Positions 23,500 through 31,927 of a stretch of 32,689 nt of DNA are shown here, piece by piece. Below the pieces are notes generated by a model. It did not search any database and was not told the DNA's origin. It saw only the letters and a list, made by a program, of their open reading frames with translations. The stretch is from Clostridia bacterium (lineage in GTDB: Bacteria; Bacillota; Clostridia; Oscillospirales; Acutalibacteraceae), in assembly GCA_017518415.1 (NCBI GenBank), contig JAFWVC010000056.1, positions 1-32,689 of the forward strand, given 5' to 3'. Position 1 is the stretch's first letter. Each line of letters opens with the position of its first letter. Both the position numbers and the translations under genes were made by a program.

Positions 23500-25671
23500 A
23501 TGACCGCGGTGCGCAAACGGATGGGAGCGGTACTGGTTGCCTTGATCTTCGCGCTGCTCGCCGTACTGCCGGCTTCGGCGGATACGGCGCAATATAAAAC
23601 CTATACGTACGACAGCCTCGGGCAGGAGCGTTTTTCGCCCCATGCCTATCTGCCGGCCACGCAGATCTGGCTCAACGGAACCGATGCCGGCGCTCTGGTA
23701 GGACCGAGCGACGTGGTTGCCGCGCCGGACGGGGCAATTTATATTGCCGACACCGGCAATAACCGCGTAGTGGTCCTCCATGCGGATTATACCCTGCGCG
23801 GGGTGATCACGCAGGTGGACGACGTAAACGGCCTTTTGCCCGACGTGATAGTCGAAGGCGAGGACGGCGAAAGCGAAAACCTGGGACCGATGCTGGGGCT
23901 GAACGCGCCGGAGGGCGTATTCGTGACGGCGAACGGCCTGCTGTATATTGCCGACACCGGCAACGGGCGCATCCTGGTGTGTGACACGCAGGGACAGCTG
24001 ATCAAGGAGATCGGCGCGCCGGTATCTTCCGCGCTGCCGGAAGATTTCATCTTTGCCCCCACGGCGCTGGCGGTGGATGAGTTCGGCCGCCTGTATGTGA
24101 TTTCCAAAAACATGAATATGGGCGTGATCACGCTGACCGAGCAGGGCGTGTTCGACGGCTTTATCGGTGTACAGAGGGTCGTGCCGGATCTGATGGCGCT
24201 GTTCTGGCGCCGGTTCCAGACCGAGGAGCAGATCGCGCGGACCACGCAGTTTGTGCCGACGGAATACAACAACATTTCCATCGACGCGGACGGCTTCCTG
24301 TACGTTACAACCAATACCATCGACCAGTGGCCGCAGTATTCGGCGTTGCTGAGCCGTTCTTCCGCGGGCGACTACGCGCCGATCCGCCGGCTGAACGCAT
24401 CCGGCGACGATATTCTGCGCCGCACCGGCACCTATCCGCCGGCCGGCGACCTGGTCATCGACGGAGCTCCGTCGTCCATTGTGGACGCGGCGGCCGGTCC
24501 GTCCGGTATTTATACGATGCTGGACGTGCGCAAGAGCCGCTTTTTCACCTATGATGAAAAGGGCAACCTGCTGTACATCTTCGGCGGCACGCCGATGGAA
24601 GGCGCCGCCTCCGAGCAGCTGGTGTCGCTGACTTATCAGGGCAACCGCATGCTCTGCCTGGATAAGACCTCCGGCGGCATCATGGTATACGAGCCGACGC
24701 CGTACGGCCTGGCCATCCAGAACGCGCTGCAATTGTACCGGGAACGCCGGTATACGCAGGCGTCCGAAGCATGGGCCGCTTTAAGCGAACAAAACAACAA
24801 CCTTGATATTGCGCAGAAGAACCTGGGCAACATCGCGTATCAGAACGGCGACTACGCCGAGGCAATGAAGCATTACCGCATCGTGGGCGATCTGCAGAGT
24901 TATTCCAATGCGTTTGCCGAAAGCCGTAAGGAGTGGGTCAACTCCTGGTTCCTGCTGATCCCGCTGGCGATCGTGGCGATCGTGATGGTGCTGCGCCTGG
25001 CTATTCTGGCCGGCGGCCGCTCGGTCGCGGCGGTGGACGCCGGGACGAAGAAGAACAATATCGGCCGGCAGTTGCTGTTCTCCTTCCGCACGCTGATGCA
25101 TCCTTTCTCGGCCTATGACGAAATTAAGCGCAGTGGTCGGGTCGGCGTGGGCGCGGCGACCTGCCTGCTGGGCGCGGCGCTGCTGGCGGTCATCTCGCGG
25201 CAGTTGTTTACGGGCTTCCATTTTGCCGGCGGTGAGCCGGGCCTGCATATCTTCGAGGCGCTGGCAACGATCGTATTGCCGCTGCTGCTGTTCTGCGTGT
25301 CCAACTGGTGCTTCTCGACGCTGACCGACGGCAAAGGCCGTTTTTCCGATATTTACGTGACCTGCTGCGTCAGCCTGCTGCCGCTGATCCTGACGCTGCC
25401 GATGGCGGCGATCCTGTCGAATATGCTGACGCTGGATGAAACGGGCATCTATCAGTTCATTACGGCGATCGGTATGATCTGGTTTGTTTTCTCGTTGTTC
25501 TGCGGCATTCTGGTGACGCACGATTACGGTTTCGGCAAAACGGTCCTGACGCTGGTCCTGACGCTGTTGGGCATGGTCATCATCCTGTTCCTGACGATTT
25601 TGTTCCTCAACCTGATCTCGCAGATCATCGGCTTTATCCGCAATCTCGGCGTGGAAATATCTGCGCGGTGA
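23500..25671 (+). CDS. NHL-repeat / TPR / Yip1 fusion membrane protein
   Basis: This ~723-residue protein has a signal segment (~8-27), then an extracellular beta-propeller of NHL repeats: DGAIYIADTGNNRVVV (~80), NGLLYIADTGNGRILV (~145), FGRLYVISKNMNMGV (~195), DGFLYVTTN (~265). A TPR pair follows (~410-475; ALQLYRERRYTQASEAW and NLGNIAYQNGDYAEAM). One membrane segment (~481-503) leads to a Yip1-like bundle of about five membrane helices (~550-715). Yip1 modules are of unknown role in bacteria. Start choice is uncertain between ATG 23485 (overlaps the previous stop), ATG 23500 and GTG 23509; GAGAGGGGG lies just upstream of the last two. It may dock binding proteins or enzymes next to the permeases (inference). 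Confidence 0.85.
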   Translation: MTAVRKRMGAVLVALIFALLAVLPASADTAQYKTYTYDSLGQERFSPHAYLPATQIWLNGTDAGALVGPSDVVAAPDGAIYIADTGNNRVVVLHADYTLRGVITQVDDVNGLLPDVIVEGEDGESENLGPMLGLNAPEGVFVTANGLLYIADTGNGRILVCDTQGQLIKEIGAPVSSALPEDFIFAPTALAVDEFGRLYVISKNMNMGVITLTEQGVFDGFIGVQRVVPDLMALFWRRFQTEEQIARTTQFVPTEYNNISIDADGFLYVTTNTIDQWPQYSALLSRSSAGDYAPIRRLNASGDDILRRTGTYPPAGDLVIDGAPSSIVDAAAGPSGIYTMLDVRKSRFFTYDEKGNLLYIFGGTPMEGAASEQLVSLTYQGNRMLCLDKTSGGIMVYEPTPYGLAIQNALQLYRERRYTQASEAWAALSEQNNNLDIAQKNLGNIAYQNGDYAEAMKHYRIVGDLQSYSNAFAESRKEWVNSWFLLIPLAIVAIVMVLRLAILAGGRSVAAVDAGTKKNNIGRQLLFSFRTLMHPFSAYDEIKRSGRVGVGAATCLLGAALLAVISRQLFTGFHFAGGEPGLHIFEALATIVLPLLLFCVSNWCFSTLTDGKGRFSDIYVTCCVSLLPLILTLPMAAILSNMLTLDETGIYQFITAIGMIWFVFSLFCGILVTHDYGFGKTVLTLVLTLLGMVIILFLTILFLNLISQIIGFIRNLGVEISAR

Positions 25672-25693
25672 CCGGGCGAAGGAGGGAAAAGAT

Positions 25694-28369
25694 ATGAAAC
25701 AGATAACACTTCGCATCAAACTGATCGCCCTGGCGCTGCTGTGCACGGCCACGGCGGTGATCGGCCCGGGCGGGCGTATGATCGCCTCCGGTGAGGAGGA
25801 GCCGCCCGCAGCCGAAGAGCGCGAGGCCATGCCTGCCACCGGCGAATGGACCAAGCAGGCCGAAAACGATACGATGGCTCTGTGGCTGTTCCACGCGGGC
25901 AACCTGCTGAACTTCGCGGTGGAGGACAAGGCCACCGGCACATGGCTGACGGCCAGCCCCTTCCTGTCGCCGGAAGAGGCAAGCGCGCTGGGTTCCGACC
26001 GGCAGAAATCGCAGCTGACGCTGACGTATAATGACACCACGTCGGTCGAAAAAACGATGACTTCGTTCAAGCACTGCGTATCCAAGTCGCAGTATACCGT
26101 TTATCCCTTGGAGGACGGGTTCACCATCGAGTACGTCGTCGGCGCGCCGAAAGACCTTCGTCTGCTGCCGCAGCTGCTGACCCAGGAGACGATGGAGGAG
26201 AAGATCCTGCCTAAACTGGACGAACGGCAGCAAAAGCGTATCCGCCAGTATTATAAGCTCAACCGGCTGGAAGACCTTACCGGTGAAGTGAAAAAGCAGT
26301 GGCTGGAAACCTATCCGGCGCTGGCCGAGCGGGATCTGTATATTCTTTCTTCCATCAACACCAAGACGAAAAACGAACTGGAAAAATATTTTGTCGCGGC
26401 GGAATATACCCTTGATGAGATGAAAGAGGAGTATGAGCTGCTGCATTATGTGCCGGAAGATGCGTCGGATCCGTCCTTTATCGTCCCGGTGGACGTCCGC
26501 CTGACGACGCAGGGCCTGTCGGTGACGCTGGACGCCGCCGGCGTGACGTATGATTCGTCGCGCTATCACCTGTATAAGGTGTCGATGCTGGAGTTCTTCC
26601 ATGCGGCCGGCGAAAGCGCGAACGGTTTTCTGCTGCTGCCGGACGGCAGCGGTTCTCAGGTGTTCTTCGGCCATCGGAGCGACGAGTATGAGCGCACCGA
26701 ACTGGCGCAGACCGGCACGGTGTACGGCCGCAACGTGGCCGACCCGAAGGATTCCGGCAACAAACTGTATTATTCGTATCCCGTGTTCGGCTCGGTGGCC
26801 GACGGCAGCGGTTATTTTGCCATCATCCGCAGCCGCGCGGCCAACGCCGAGATTTCGGCGGAGCTGGCCGGGCTGACGCACCCGTACAACATCGCGTTTT
26901 CCACCTGCGCGTTTTCCGCGCGGGCGCAGGCGCACTCCGACGACCCGCTGAATCCTATCTGGAACCTGTATGAAAAACAACCCTCGACCGAGCCGTACGA
27001 GGTTTTGTACGTGCCGCTGATCGGGGACGCCGCCACCGTATACGGAATGGCGGACGTGTACCGCGATTATCTGATCGAACAGGGCATGAAGCCGCTGGAT
27101 CACGGCGCCGCGCCGACGTATACCGCCGAGTTGATGGGCACGATGGACAGCGCCGGCTCCATCCTGTTTATCCCGACCACGGTTAAGACGGCGCTGTCCA
27201 CCTTTGAAGACGGGCAGACGGTGATGCAGGCGTTCCGGCAGGCGGGTATCGCTTCGCTGGGTCTGCGGCTGACCGGCTGGTGCAACGGCGGGTATACCAA
27301 TAAACCGCTGCGCGGGCTGTCGGTCAGTTCGCAAATGGGCGGGAGCAAGGCGCTCAAAGCGCTCAACGAGGCCGCTGCCGCCGCCGGGTATCGGTTGTAT
27401 CCGGACGCCGACTTCTTCCTGTTTGATGAAACGGGCTGGTTTGACGGATACAGCGCCGGCAGCGATGCGCTGCGCACGGTAGAAGGCAAAAAGGTGCAGT
27501 TGACGGAGAACAGTCCCGCCAGTTATAAGGAGAGATACGCTCTGTCCTGGTACACCGTCAACGCGGCGCGCGCGAAAGACAACGCGGATCACTTCTTTGA
27601 CGAAATGTATGACCTGGGGCTCCACGGTGTGTCGCTGTCCTCCATCGGGCAGTACAACGCGCCGACCTACGCTACCCACGCGGTGCAGTATCCGGCGGAC
27701 GCCGCCCGGAGTTTTGCCTCCATCGCCGCCGGGTTTGACGGCGCGGTGATGGCGGACGGGTACAATGCTTATCTGTATCCGTACGTGCGTGCGCTGACCG
27801 ACGTGCCGGTGTCCGACAGCGGTATGAACAACTTCGGCGAATCCGTTCCCTTCCTGCAGGCGGTGCTGCGCGGGTACGTGGATATGACGGCGGAACCGAT
27901 CAATCACGCGCAGGATCCGGAGACGGCGTGGCTGCACGCCGTGGAATACGGCATCGGCTCTTCGGTGCAGCTGGCCATGCGCAACGTGGAAAAGATGCGC
28001 GAGAGCAACGAGCTGTCCGCTTATTACGCGGCGGACGCCGCTTACTGGCTGGACCGGAGCGTGGCGCAGTTCGTCCGCTCGCAGGAGGTTTTGCAGCCGC
28101 TGGCCGGCGCCAGGATCGTCGGGCACGAGCGGATACAGCCCAACGTGTACCGCACCGATTACGACAACGGCAAGAGCGTATACGTCAATTACACACGCCA
28201 AACGGTGACGGCGGAAGGTACGCAGATACCCGCACAGGGCTATGCGACGGCGGCGACGCCGGAACCCGCGCCGGAGCCCGAACCCGCACCGGAGCCCGAA
28301 CCCGCACCGGAGCCTGAACCGGAACCCGTACCCGTAACGGAACCCGTACAAGGAGGTGACGAACCGTGA
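25694..28369 (+). CDS. DUF5696-like secreted protein, glycoside-hydrolase-like, with Pro-Glu C-terminal tail
   Basis: This is an 891-residue protein. GAAGGAGGG lies about 7 bases before the ATG. A signal peptide or N-terminal anchor covers ~1-32. A beta-rich region (~55-430), with an acidic helical insert (~160-255), precedes a probable TIM barrel (~470-790) with GWCNGGYTNKP (~528), DADFFLFDETGWFDGYS, VMADGYNAYLYPY (~685) and a GYVDMTAEPIN segment (~725). The layout resembles GH101-like or DUF5696 proteins; I recall DUF5696 next to Yip1/NHL and sugar permease genes in Firmicutes. Residues 853-885 are a Pro-Glu-Ala repeat, probably a wall-spanning or stalk region. Likely a glycan-cleaving or -binding surface protein; activity is unproven. 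The stop overlaps the next start (GTGA). Confidence 0.8.
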   Translation: MKQITLRIKLIALALLCTATAVIGPGGRMIASGEEEPPAAEEREAMPATGEWTKQAENDTMALWLFHAGNLLNFAVEDKATGTWLTASPFLSPEEASALGSDRQKSQLTLTYNDTTSVEKTMTSFKHCVSKSQYTVYPLEDGFTIEYVVGAPKDLRLLPQLLTQETMEEKILPKLDERQQKRIRQYYKLNRLEDLTGEVKKQWLETYPALAERDLYILSSINTKTKNELEKYFVAAEYTLDEMKEEYELLHYVPEDASDPSFIVPVDVRLTTQGLSVTLDAAGVTYDSSRYHLYKVSMLEFFHAAGESANGFLLLPDGSGSQVFFGHRSDEYERTELAQTGTVYGRNVADPKDSGNKLYYSYPVFGSVADGSGYFAIIRSRAANAEISAELAGLTHPYNIAFSTCAFSARAQAHSDDPLNPIWNLYEKQPSTEPYEVLYVPLIGDAATVYGMADVYRDYLIEQGMKPLDHGAAPTYTAELMGTMDSAGSILFIPTTVKTALSTFEDGQTVMQAFRQAGIASLGLRLTGWCNGGYTNKPLRGLSVSSQMGGSKALKALNEAAAAAGYRLYPDADFFLFDETGWFDGYSAGSDALRTVEGKKVQLTENSPASYKERYALSWYTVNAARAKDNADHFFDEMYDLGLHGVSLSSIGQYNAPTYATHAVQYPADAARSFASIAAGFDGAVMADGYNAYLYPYVRALTDVPVSDSGMNNFGESVPFLQAVLRGYVDMTAEPINHAQDPETAWLHAVEYGIGSSVQLAMRNVEKMRESNELSAYYAADAAYWLDRSVAQFVRSQEVLQPLAGARIVGHERIQPNVYRTDYDNGKSVYVNYTRQTVTAEGTQIPAQGYATAATPEPAPEPEPAPEPEPAPEPEPEPVPVTEPVQGGDEP
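28262..28315 (+). repeat. 18-base tandem repeat encoding EPAPEP
   Basis: Three nearly identical 18-base units (GAACCCGCACCGGAGCCC) at 28262, 28280 and 28298 are followed by degenerate copies to about 28348. They encode the Pro-Glu tail of the DUF5696-like protein and could change copy number. Confidence 0.85.
28350..28359 (+). promoter_or_regulatory. Perfect ribosome-binding site inside the preceding gene
   Basis: AAGGAGGTGA is a full ten-base complement to the anti-Shine-Dalgarno end of 16S rRNA. It lies 6 bases before the GTG at 28366 and encodes part of the last residues (QGGDEP) of the upstream protein. Confidence 0.85.
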
Positions 28370-29343
28370 AAGCCGTGAAAAACGAAAAAAAGCCGTCTGC
28401 GCCCTCTTCTTCCGGGACCAAAAAACCTTCGGGCGGCCTGTCTTACTATAAGAAGAAAGAGCTGCAGGGCTGGTGGTTCGTCTCGCTGTTTGTGATCGGT
28501 CTGGTCATCTACTACCTGCCGGTCCTGTTCAACTCGATCCGTTTCAGTTTCAGCGATCTGGACGTCGGCAGCCGCGCGCTGCAAGTGACCTTTGCGGGCG
28601 GCAAGCATTATCATTACGCGTTCCTGGAGCATCCCGACTTCCTCAAAACCCTCTTCTCGTCGATGAGCGGCCTGTTGGCCGAGGTGCTGACGGTGCTGAT
28701 CTTCAGCCTGTTCATCGCCTCCATCCTCAACCAGCGGATGCACGGGCGCGCCTTCTTCCGCATGATCTTTTTCATCCCCGTCGTCATGACGACCGGTATC
28801 GTGGAAAAGTACGAGATGGGCAACCTGCTGATGAATCAGATGACCAACATGGCGGAGATGGGCAACACCGTTGCGCAGAGTTCGCTGTTCGACGCGCGTG
28901 AGTTCCTGCTGATGCTCAACATTCAGGACCCGACCGTTGTCAGCGCCGTGTCGACGCTGGCGGACGGGATCTACGGCATCGTGCAGAAGTCCGGCGTGCA
29001 GATCGTCATCTTCCTGGCGGGGCTGCAGTCCATTTCGCCGTCGGTGTACGAGGTGGCCAAGATCGAAGGCGCCTCCGGCTGGGAGACCTTCTGGAAGGTG
29101 ACCTTCCCGATGATGCTGCCAATGATCTTTGTCAATACTATGTATACCATTATCGATTCCTTTACCCGCAGTTCCAACCCGATGGTGGAGCTGATCCAGA
29201 CGATCGGCTTCCAGAACAACAACCTCAGCGCGGCGACAGCCATGTCGCTGGTGTACTCGATCGTGGTACTGCTGTTCCTGGGCCTGACGGCGTGGCTGTT
29301 CAGCGTCCTGGTGTTCCGAAAGGAGGAGAGGGGCCGTGCGTAA
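28366..29343 (+). CDS. MalF-type sugar ABC permease (pair 2)
   Basis: This 325-residue membrane protein starts at GTG overlapping the preceding stop by 4 bases. It has a Lys/Pro/Ser-rich cytoplasmic N-terminus (~1-35). Six membrane segments follow, with the EAA loop YEVAKIEGASGWETFWKV (about 225-243). A long extracellular insertion (~140-190; MGNLLMNQMTNMAEMG) distinguishes it from the pair 1 permease. It is the first of a second permease pair in the same operon. Its perfect ribosome site suggests strong translation. Substrate is unknown. Confidence 0.92.
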   Translation: MKAVKNEKKPSAPSSSGTKKPSGGLSYYKKKELQGWWFVSLFVIGLVIYYLPVLFNSIRFSFSDLDVGSRALQVTFAGGKHYHYAFLEHPDFLKTLFSSMSGLLAEVLTVLIFSLFIASILNQRMHGRAFFRMIFFIPVVMTTGIVEKYEMGNLLMNQMTNMAEMGNTVAQSSLFDAREFLLMLNIQDPTVVSAVSTLADGIYGIVQKSGVQIVIFLAGLQSISPSVYEVAKIEGASGWETFWKVTFPMMLPMIFVNTMYTIIDSFTRSSNPMVELIQTIGFQNNNLSAATAMSLVYSIVVLLFLGLTAWLFSVLVFRKEERGRA

Positions 29344-30307
29344 TGCCAATGCTGCCGTGCTGTGGCAGAAGAAGAAAAGTCAGATGCGTACGCCCACCTA
29401 CTGGGGCAGCCTTGCATGGAAGATCTTCCGCCTCGTGCTGCTCATCGGGCTGACGTACATCATCGTCATGCCCTTCCTGACCAAGCTTGTCAGCGCCTTC
29501 ATGTCGGACAGCGACCTGTACGACGGCATGGTCAAGTTCATCCCCCGTTCGCCGACGCTCGACAATATCCGCTTTGTGTGGGATTACGTGGAGTATCCCG
29601 CGGCGTTTATGAGGACCTTCCTGCTGTCGTTCGCCTGCGCGGCGCTGAGCGTGCTGACCGCCTGCCTGACCGGGTACGGCCTGGCCTGCTTCAAGTTCAA
29701 AGGCCGCGGCATCCTGATGGGCTTTGTGATCCTGACGATGGTCATCCCGCCGCAGACGATCCAGATCGCCTCGTTCCTGAAGTTCAAATACTTCGATATT
29801 TTCGGGCTGGTTGAGTTGTTCACCGGGCAGACGATCCAGCTGGTCAACAACCCGACGCCGATGATCCTGCTGTCGCTGCTGGGCTTCGCGATGAAGAACG
29901 GCCTGTACATCTTCATCATGCGGCAGTTCTTCACCACCCTGCCGATCGAGCTGCGGGAAGCAGCCGAGGTGGACGGCGCGGGCACCTTCCGCACCTTCAC
30001 GCAGATCATCCTGCCGACGGTGCGGCCGCTGGCAATGACGGTGTTCCTGCTGGCCTTCTCGTGGCAATGGCTGGACATCTATTACGCCTCCACCTATTAT
30101 TCCAACTATCCGGTGCTGGCCACCGCGGTAGCCAGCCTGTCCCACTCCAATACCGACGTTTTCGGGCAATTGTACGACTATACAAGCAAGCAAAGCATGC
30201 TGATCAACACCACGCTGCTGCTGATCATTCTGCCGCTGCTGATTTTGTATCTGGTGGCGCAGAAGCAGTTCATTCAGGGCGTGGAGCGCAGCGGCATTGT
30301 CGGTTGA
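29336..30307 (+). CDS. MalG-type sugar ABC permease (pair 2)
   Basis: This 323-residue membrane protein starts at GTG 29336, overlapping the previous gene by 8 bases, with AGGAGGAG upstream. Six membrane segments are predicted; the EAA loop is LREAAEVDGAGTFRTFTQI with a following ILPTVRP (about 207-232). An extracellular Tyr-rich loop (YYASTYYSNYP, ~249) is notable. It pairs with the permease encoded just before. A 73-base gap to the binding-protein gene contains a short GACGC/GCGTC inverted repeat (30306-30319) but no terminator. Confidence 0.93.
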   Translation: MRNANAAVLWQKKKSQMRTPTYWGSLAWKIFRLVLLIGLTYIIVMPFLTKLVSAFMSDSDLYDGMVKFIPRSPTLDNIRFVWDYVEYPAAFMRTFLLSFACAALSVLTACLTGYGLACFKFKGRGILMGFVILTMVIPPQTIQIASFLKFKYFDIFGLVELFTGQTIQLVNNPTPMILLSLLGFAMKNGLYIFIMRQFFTTLPIELREAAEVDGAGTFRTFTQIILPTVRPLAMTVFLLAFSWQWLDIYYASTYYSNYPVLATAVASLSHSNTDVFGQLYDYTSKQSMLINTTLLLIILPLLILYLVAQKQFIQGVERSGIVG

Positions 30308-30380
30308 CGCAGGCGCGTCGTTCCGGCGCTTCTGTTGAGATACAAAACGCACACCTCTATTTTCGAAAGGAGAAGACACC

Positions 30381-31829
30381 ATGAAGATCAAAAAAGCCAC
30401 CCGTTGGCTGGCGGCCATGGCCTGCCTGCTGATGCTGCTGGCCCTTGTCGGCTGCGGCGGCGGTACCCCCACCTCGACGCCGACCTCTACGCCGGATTCG
30501 ACGCCGGCCTCCAACCCCGGCTCCGGCGATCCGGCCTCCGAGCCGGCGGGCGAGTTCAACCTGCCCGGCCATTATGACTTCGGCGGTAAAGAGATCGTGA
30601 TCAAAGCCTCCAACGGCACGATGGGCCGCGCCTACGGCTTCCAGAAGCCCGGCGGCGGCGAGATCAGCGATATGGAGATCCGCTGGAAGGCCGCTGTGGA
30701 AGAGGCCTACCACTGCACCATCGTTAAAGAGACGCTGATCCCCAACGACACGCAGAACTCGCTGGTCACGCGCATCCTGGCCGGCGAAAAGGTGGCGGAC
30801 GTCATTGCCGGCGCCCGGTACGATGAGGAAAAACTGCGCATCTCCGGTCACCTGCTGAAAGACCTGGCCAGCGACGAGATCAAGAACCTCGGCCTCGACC
30901 TGACCGACCCGGGGTGGGACGCCACGCTGACCGACGTGATGACCTACAACGGCAAAACCTACGGCACCTTTGTCGATTACCCCGAGATCCAGTCCGGCTG
31001 CCTGTTCTTCAATAAGGACATGCTCAACAGCCTCGGCCTGCCGGATCCCTATCAGTACGTGAAGGACGGAAAAAAAGAGTGGACCTATGACAAGTTCATC
31101 GAGTACTGCAAGGCCGCGACCAAAAACGGCAACTACGGCTACGTGACGGACGGCGAAGGCCTGTTCATCATGTATCACAACAACGGCGGCTGGCGCGACA
31201 TCACCAAGCAGCCCGACGGCAAGATGAAATACACCGGCTTTACTCCGGAAGCCGTCGCGACCATCTCCTACCTGAAAGATAACATCATGCTGACCGGCTA
31301 TCATCCGCCGGAGATGGGCATTCTCGACTACCACACCATGTTCAAAGAGGGCAAGGTGCTGTTCGTCAGCGGTCCGGACACCTACTATTGGGTAGAAGAC
31401 AAGTGGGGCGGCGTCGACTTCGAAGTGGGCCTGCTGCCGATGCCCATCGGCCCGAACGGGGACGACTACTCCTATCGGCTGGGCCAGTGGTCGATGACCT
31501 TCATGATCCCCGCCACCAACGACGACCCGGAAATGGCCGTTGCCTGGATGAACGCCTACCTGGCCTATGAAAAAGCGGTCAGCCCGCTGCGCATCGATAA
31601 CCTGCAGAACAACTATTTTGCCAACGATCCGGACGCGTTCGACGTGTATATGATGCTCAAAGATAAAGCCTGGTTCGACTGGGATATCTACGATACCGGC
31701 TGCATCGACATCTATTATACGGCGATGAAGGTATTCCTGCATCCGGAAGAAAGCGTGCAGGCGACGATGGAAGCCGAAGCGACCCGCTTCGAGAATATGG
31801 TGAACGACATCTACAACAAGAACTTATAA
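30381..31829 (+). CDS. Lipoprotein solute-binding protein of a sugar ABC importer
   Basis: This 482-residue protein has GAAAGGAG 8 bases before the ATG. A signal peptide ends in the lipobox LVGC with Cys25 as the lipid-modified residue. A Thr/Ser/Pro linker follows (PTSTPTSTPDSTPAS). The mature part (~60-480) is a family 1-type extracellular binding protein; segments include VKASN-like strand IVIKASNGTM, GKTYGTFVDYPEIQSGCLFFNKDMLNSLGL split across the hinge, and MAVAWMNAYLAYEKAV near the end. It is rich in Trp and Tyr, as sugar binders are. It presumably feeds the pair 2 permeases, while the giant binding protein at the operon start feeds pair 1 (inference from gene order). Confidence 0.92.
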   Translation: MKIKKATRWLAAMACLLMLLALVGCGGGTPTSTPTSTPDSTPASNPGSGDPASEPAGEFNLPGHYDFGGKEIVIKASNGTMGRAYGFQKPGGGEISDMEIRWKAAVEEAYHCTIVKETLIPNDTQNSLVTRILAGEKVADVIAGARYDEEKLRISGHLLKDLASDEIKNLGLDLTDPGWDATLTDVMTYNGKTYGTFVDYPEIQSGCLFFNKDMLNSLGLPDPYQYVKDGKKEWTYDKFIEYCKAATKNGNYGYVTDGEGLFIMYHNNGGWRDITKQPDGKMKYTGFTPEAVATISYLKDNIMLTGYHPPEMGILDYHTMFKEGKVLFVSGPDTYYWVEDKWGGVDFEVGLLPMPIGPNGDDYSYRLGQWSMTFMIPATNDDPEMAVAWMNAYLAYEKAVSPLRIDNLQNNYFANDPDAFDVYMMLKDKAWFDWDIYDTGCIDIYYTAMKVFLHPEESVQATMEAEATRFENMVNDIYNKNL

Positions 31830-31876
31830 GCCTGACCGGTATCTTTTATCTTTAAGGCAAGGCAGTTTTATGCAGT

Positions 31877-31905
31877 CCGGGCCCCGACGTTTTGCCGGGG
31901 CCCGG
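31877..31905 (+). other. GC-rich hairpin between binding-protein and regulator genes, no T-tail
   Basis: A perfect 10-base-pair stem (CCGGGCCCCG/CGGGGCCCGG) with a 9-base loop lies 47 bases after the binding-protein stop and just before the regulator ribosome site. It lacks a T run, so it is more likely an mRNA 3'-end protector or processing/attenuation hairpin than a full terminator. Confidence 0.6.
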
Positions 31906-31927
31906 GCGGTAATGAGGAGGACGCAGA

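Noticed and set aside
28262..28348. Possible CRISPR or other interspersed array
   Set aside because: The 18-base units are directly adjacent without spacers and encode a Pro-Glu tail in frame with the gene.
25634..28351. 905-residue open frame on the minus strand opposite the DUF5696-like gene
   Set aside because: Its product is low-complexity and Arg/His/Gln-rich, has no ribosome site or recognisable domain, and mirrors codon positions of the real gene. The same holds for long opposite-strand frames at 19039-21498, 12321-13985, 6452-8029, 9444-10913 and 30357-31742.
30335..30363. Internal promoter TTGAGA-17-TATTTT before the second binding-protein gene
   Set aside because: The predicted start would fall inside the GAAAGGAG ribosome site, leaving almost no leader, and the -10 box is weak.
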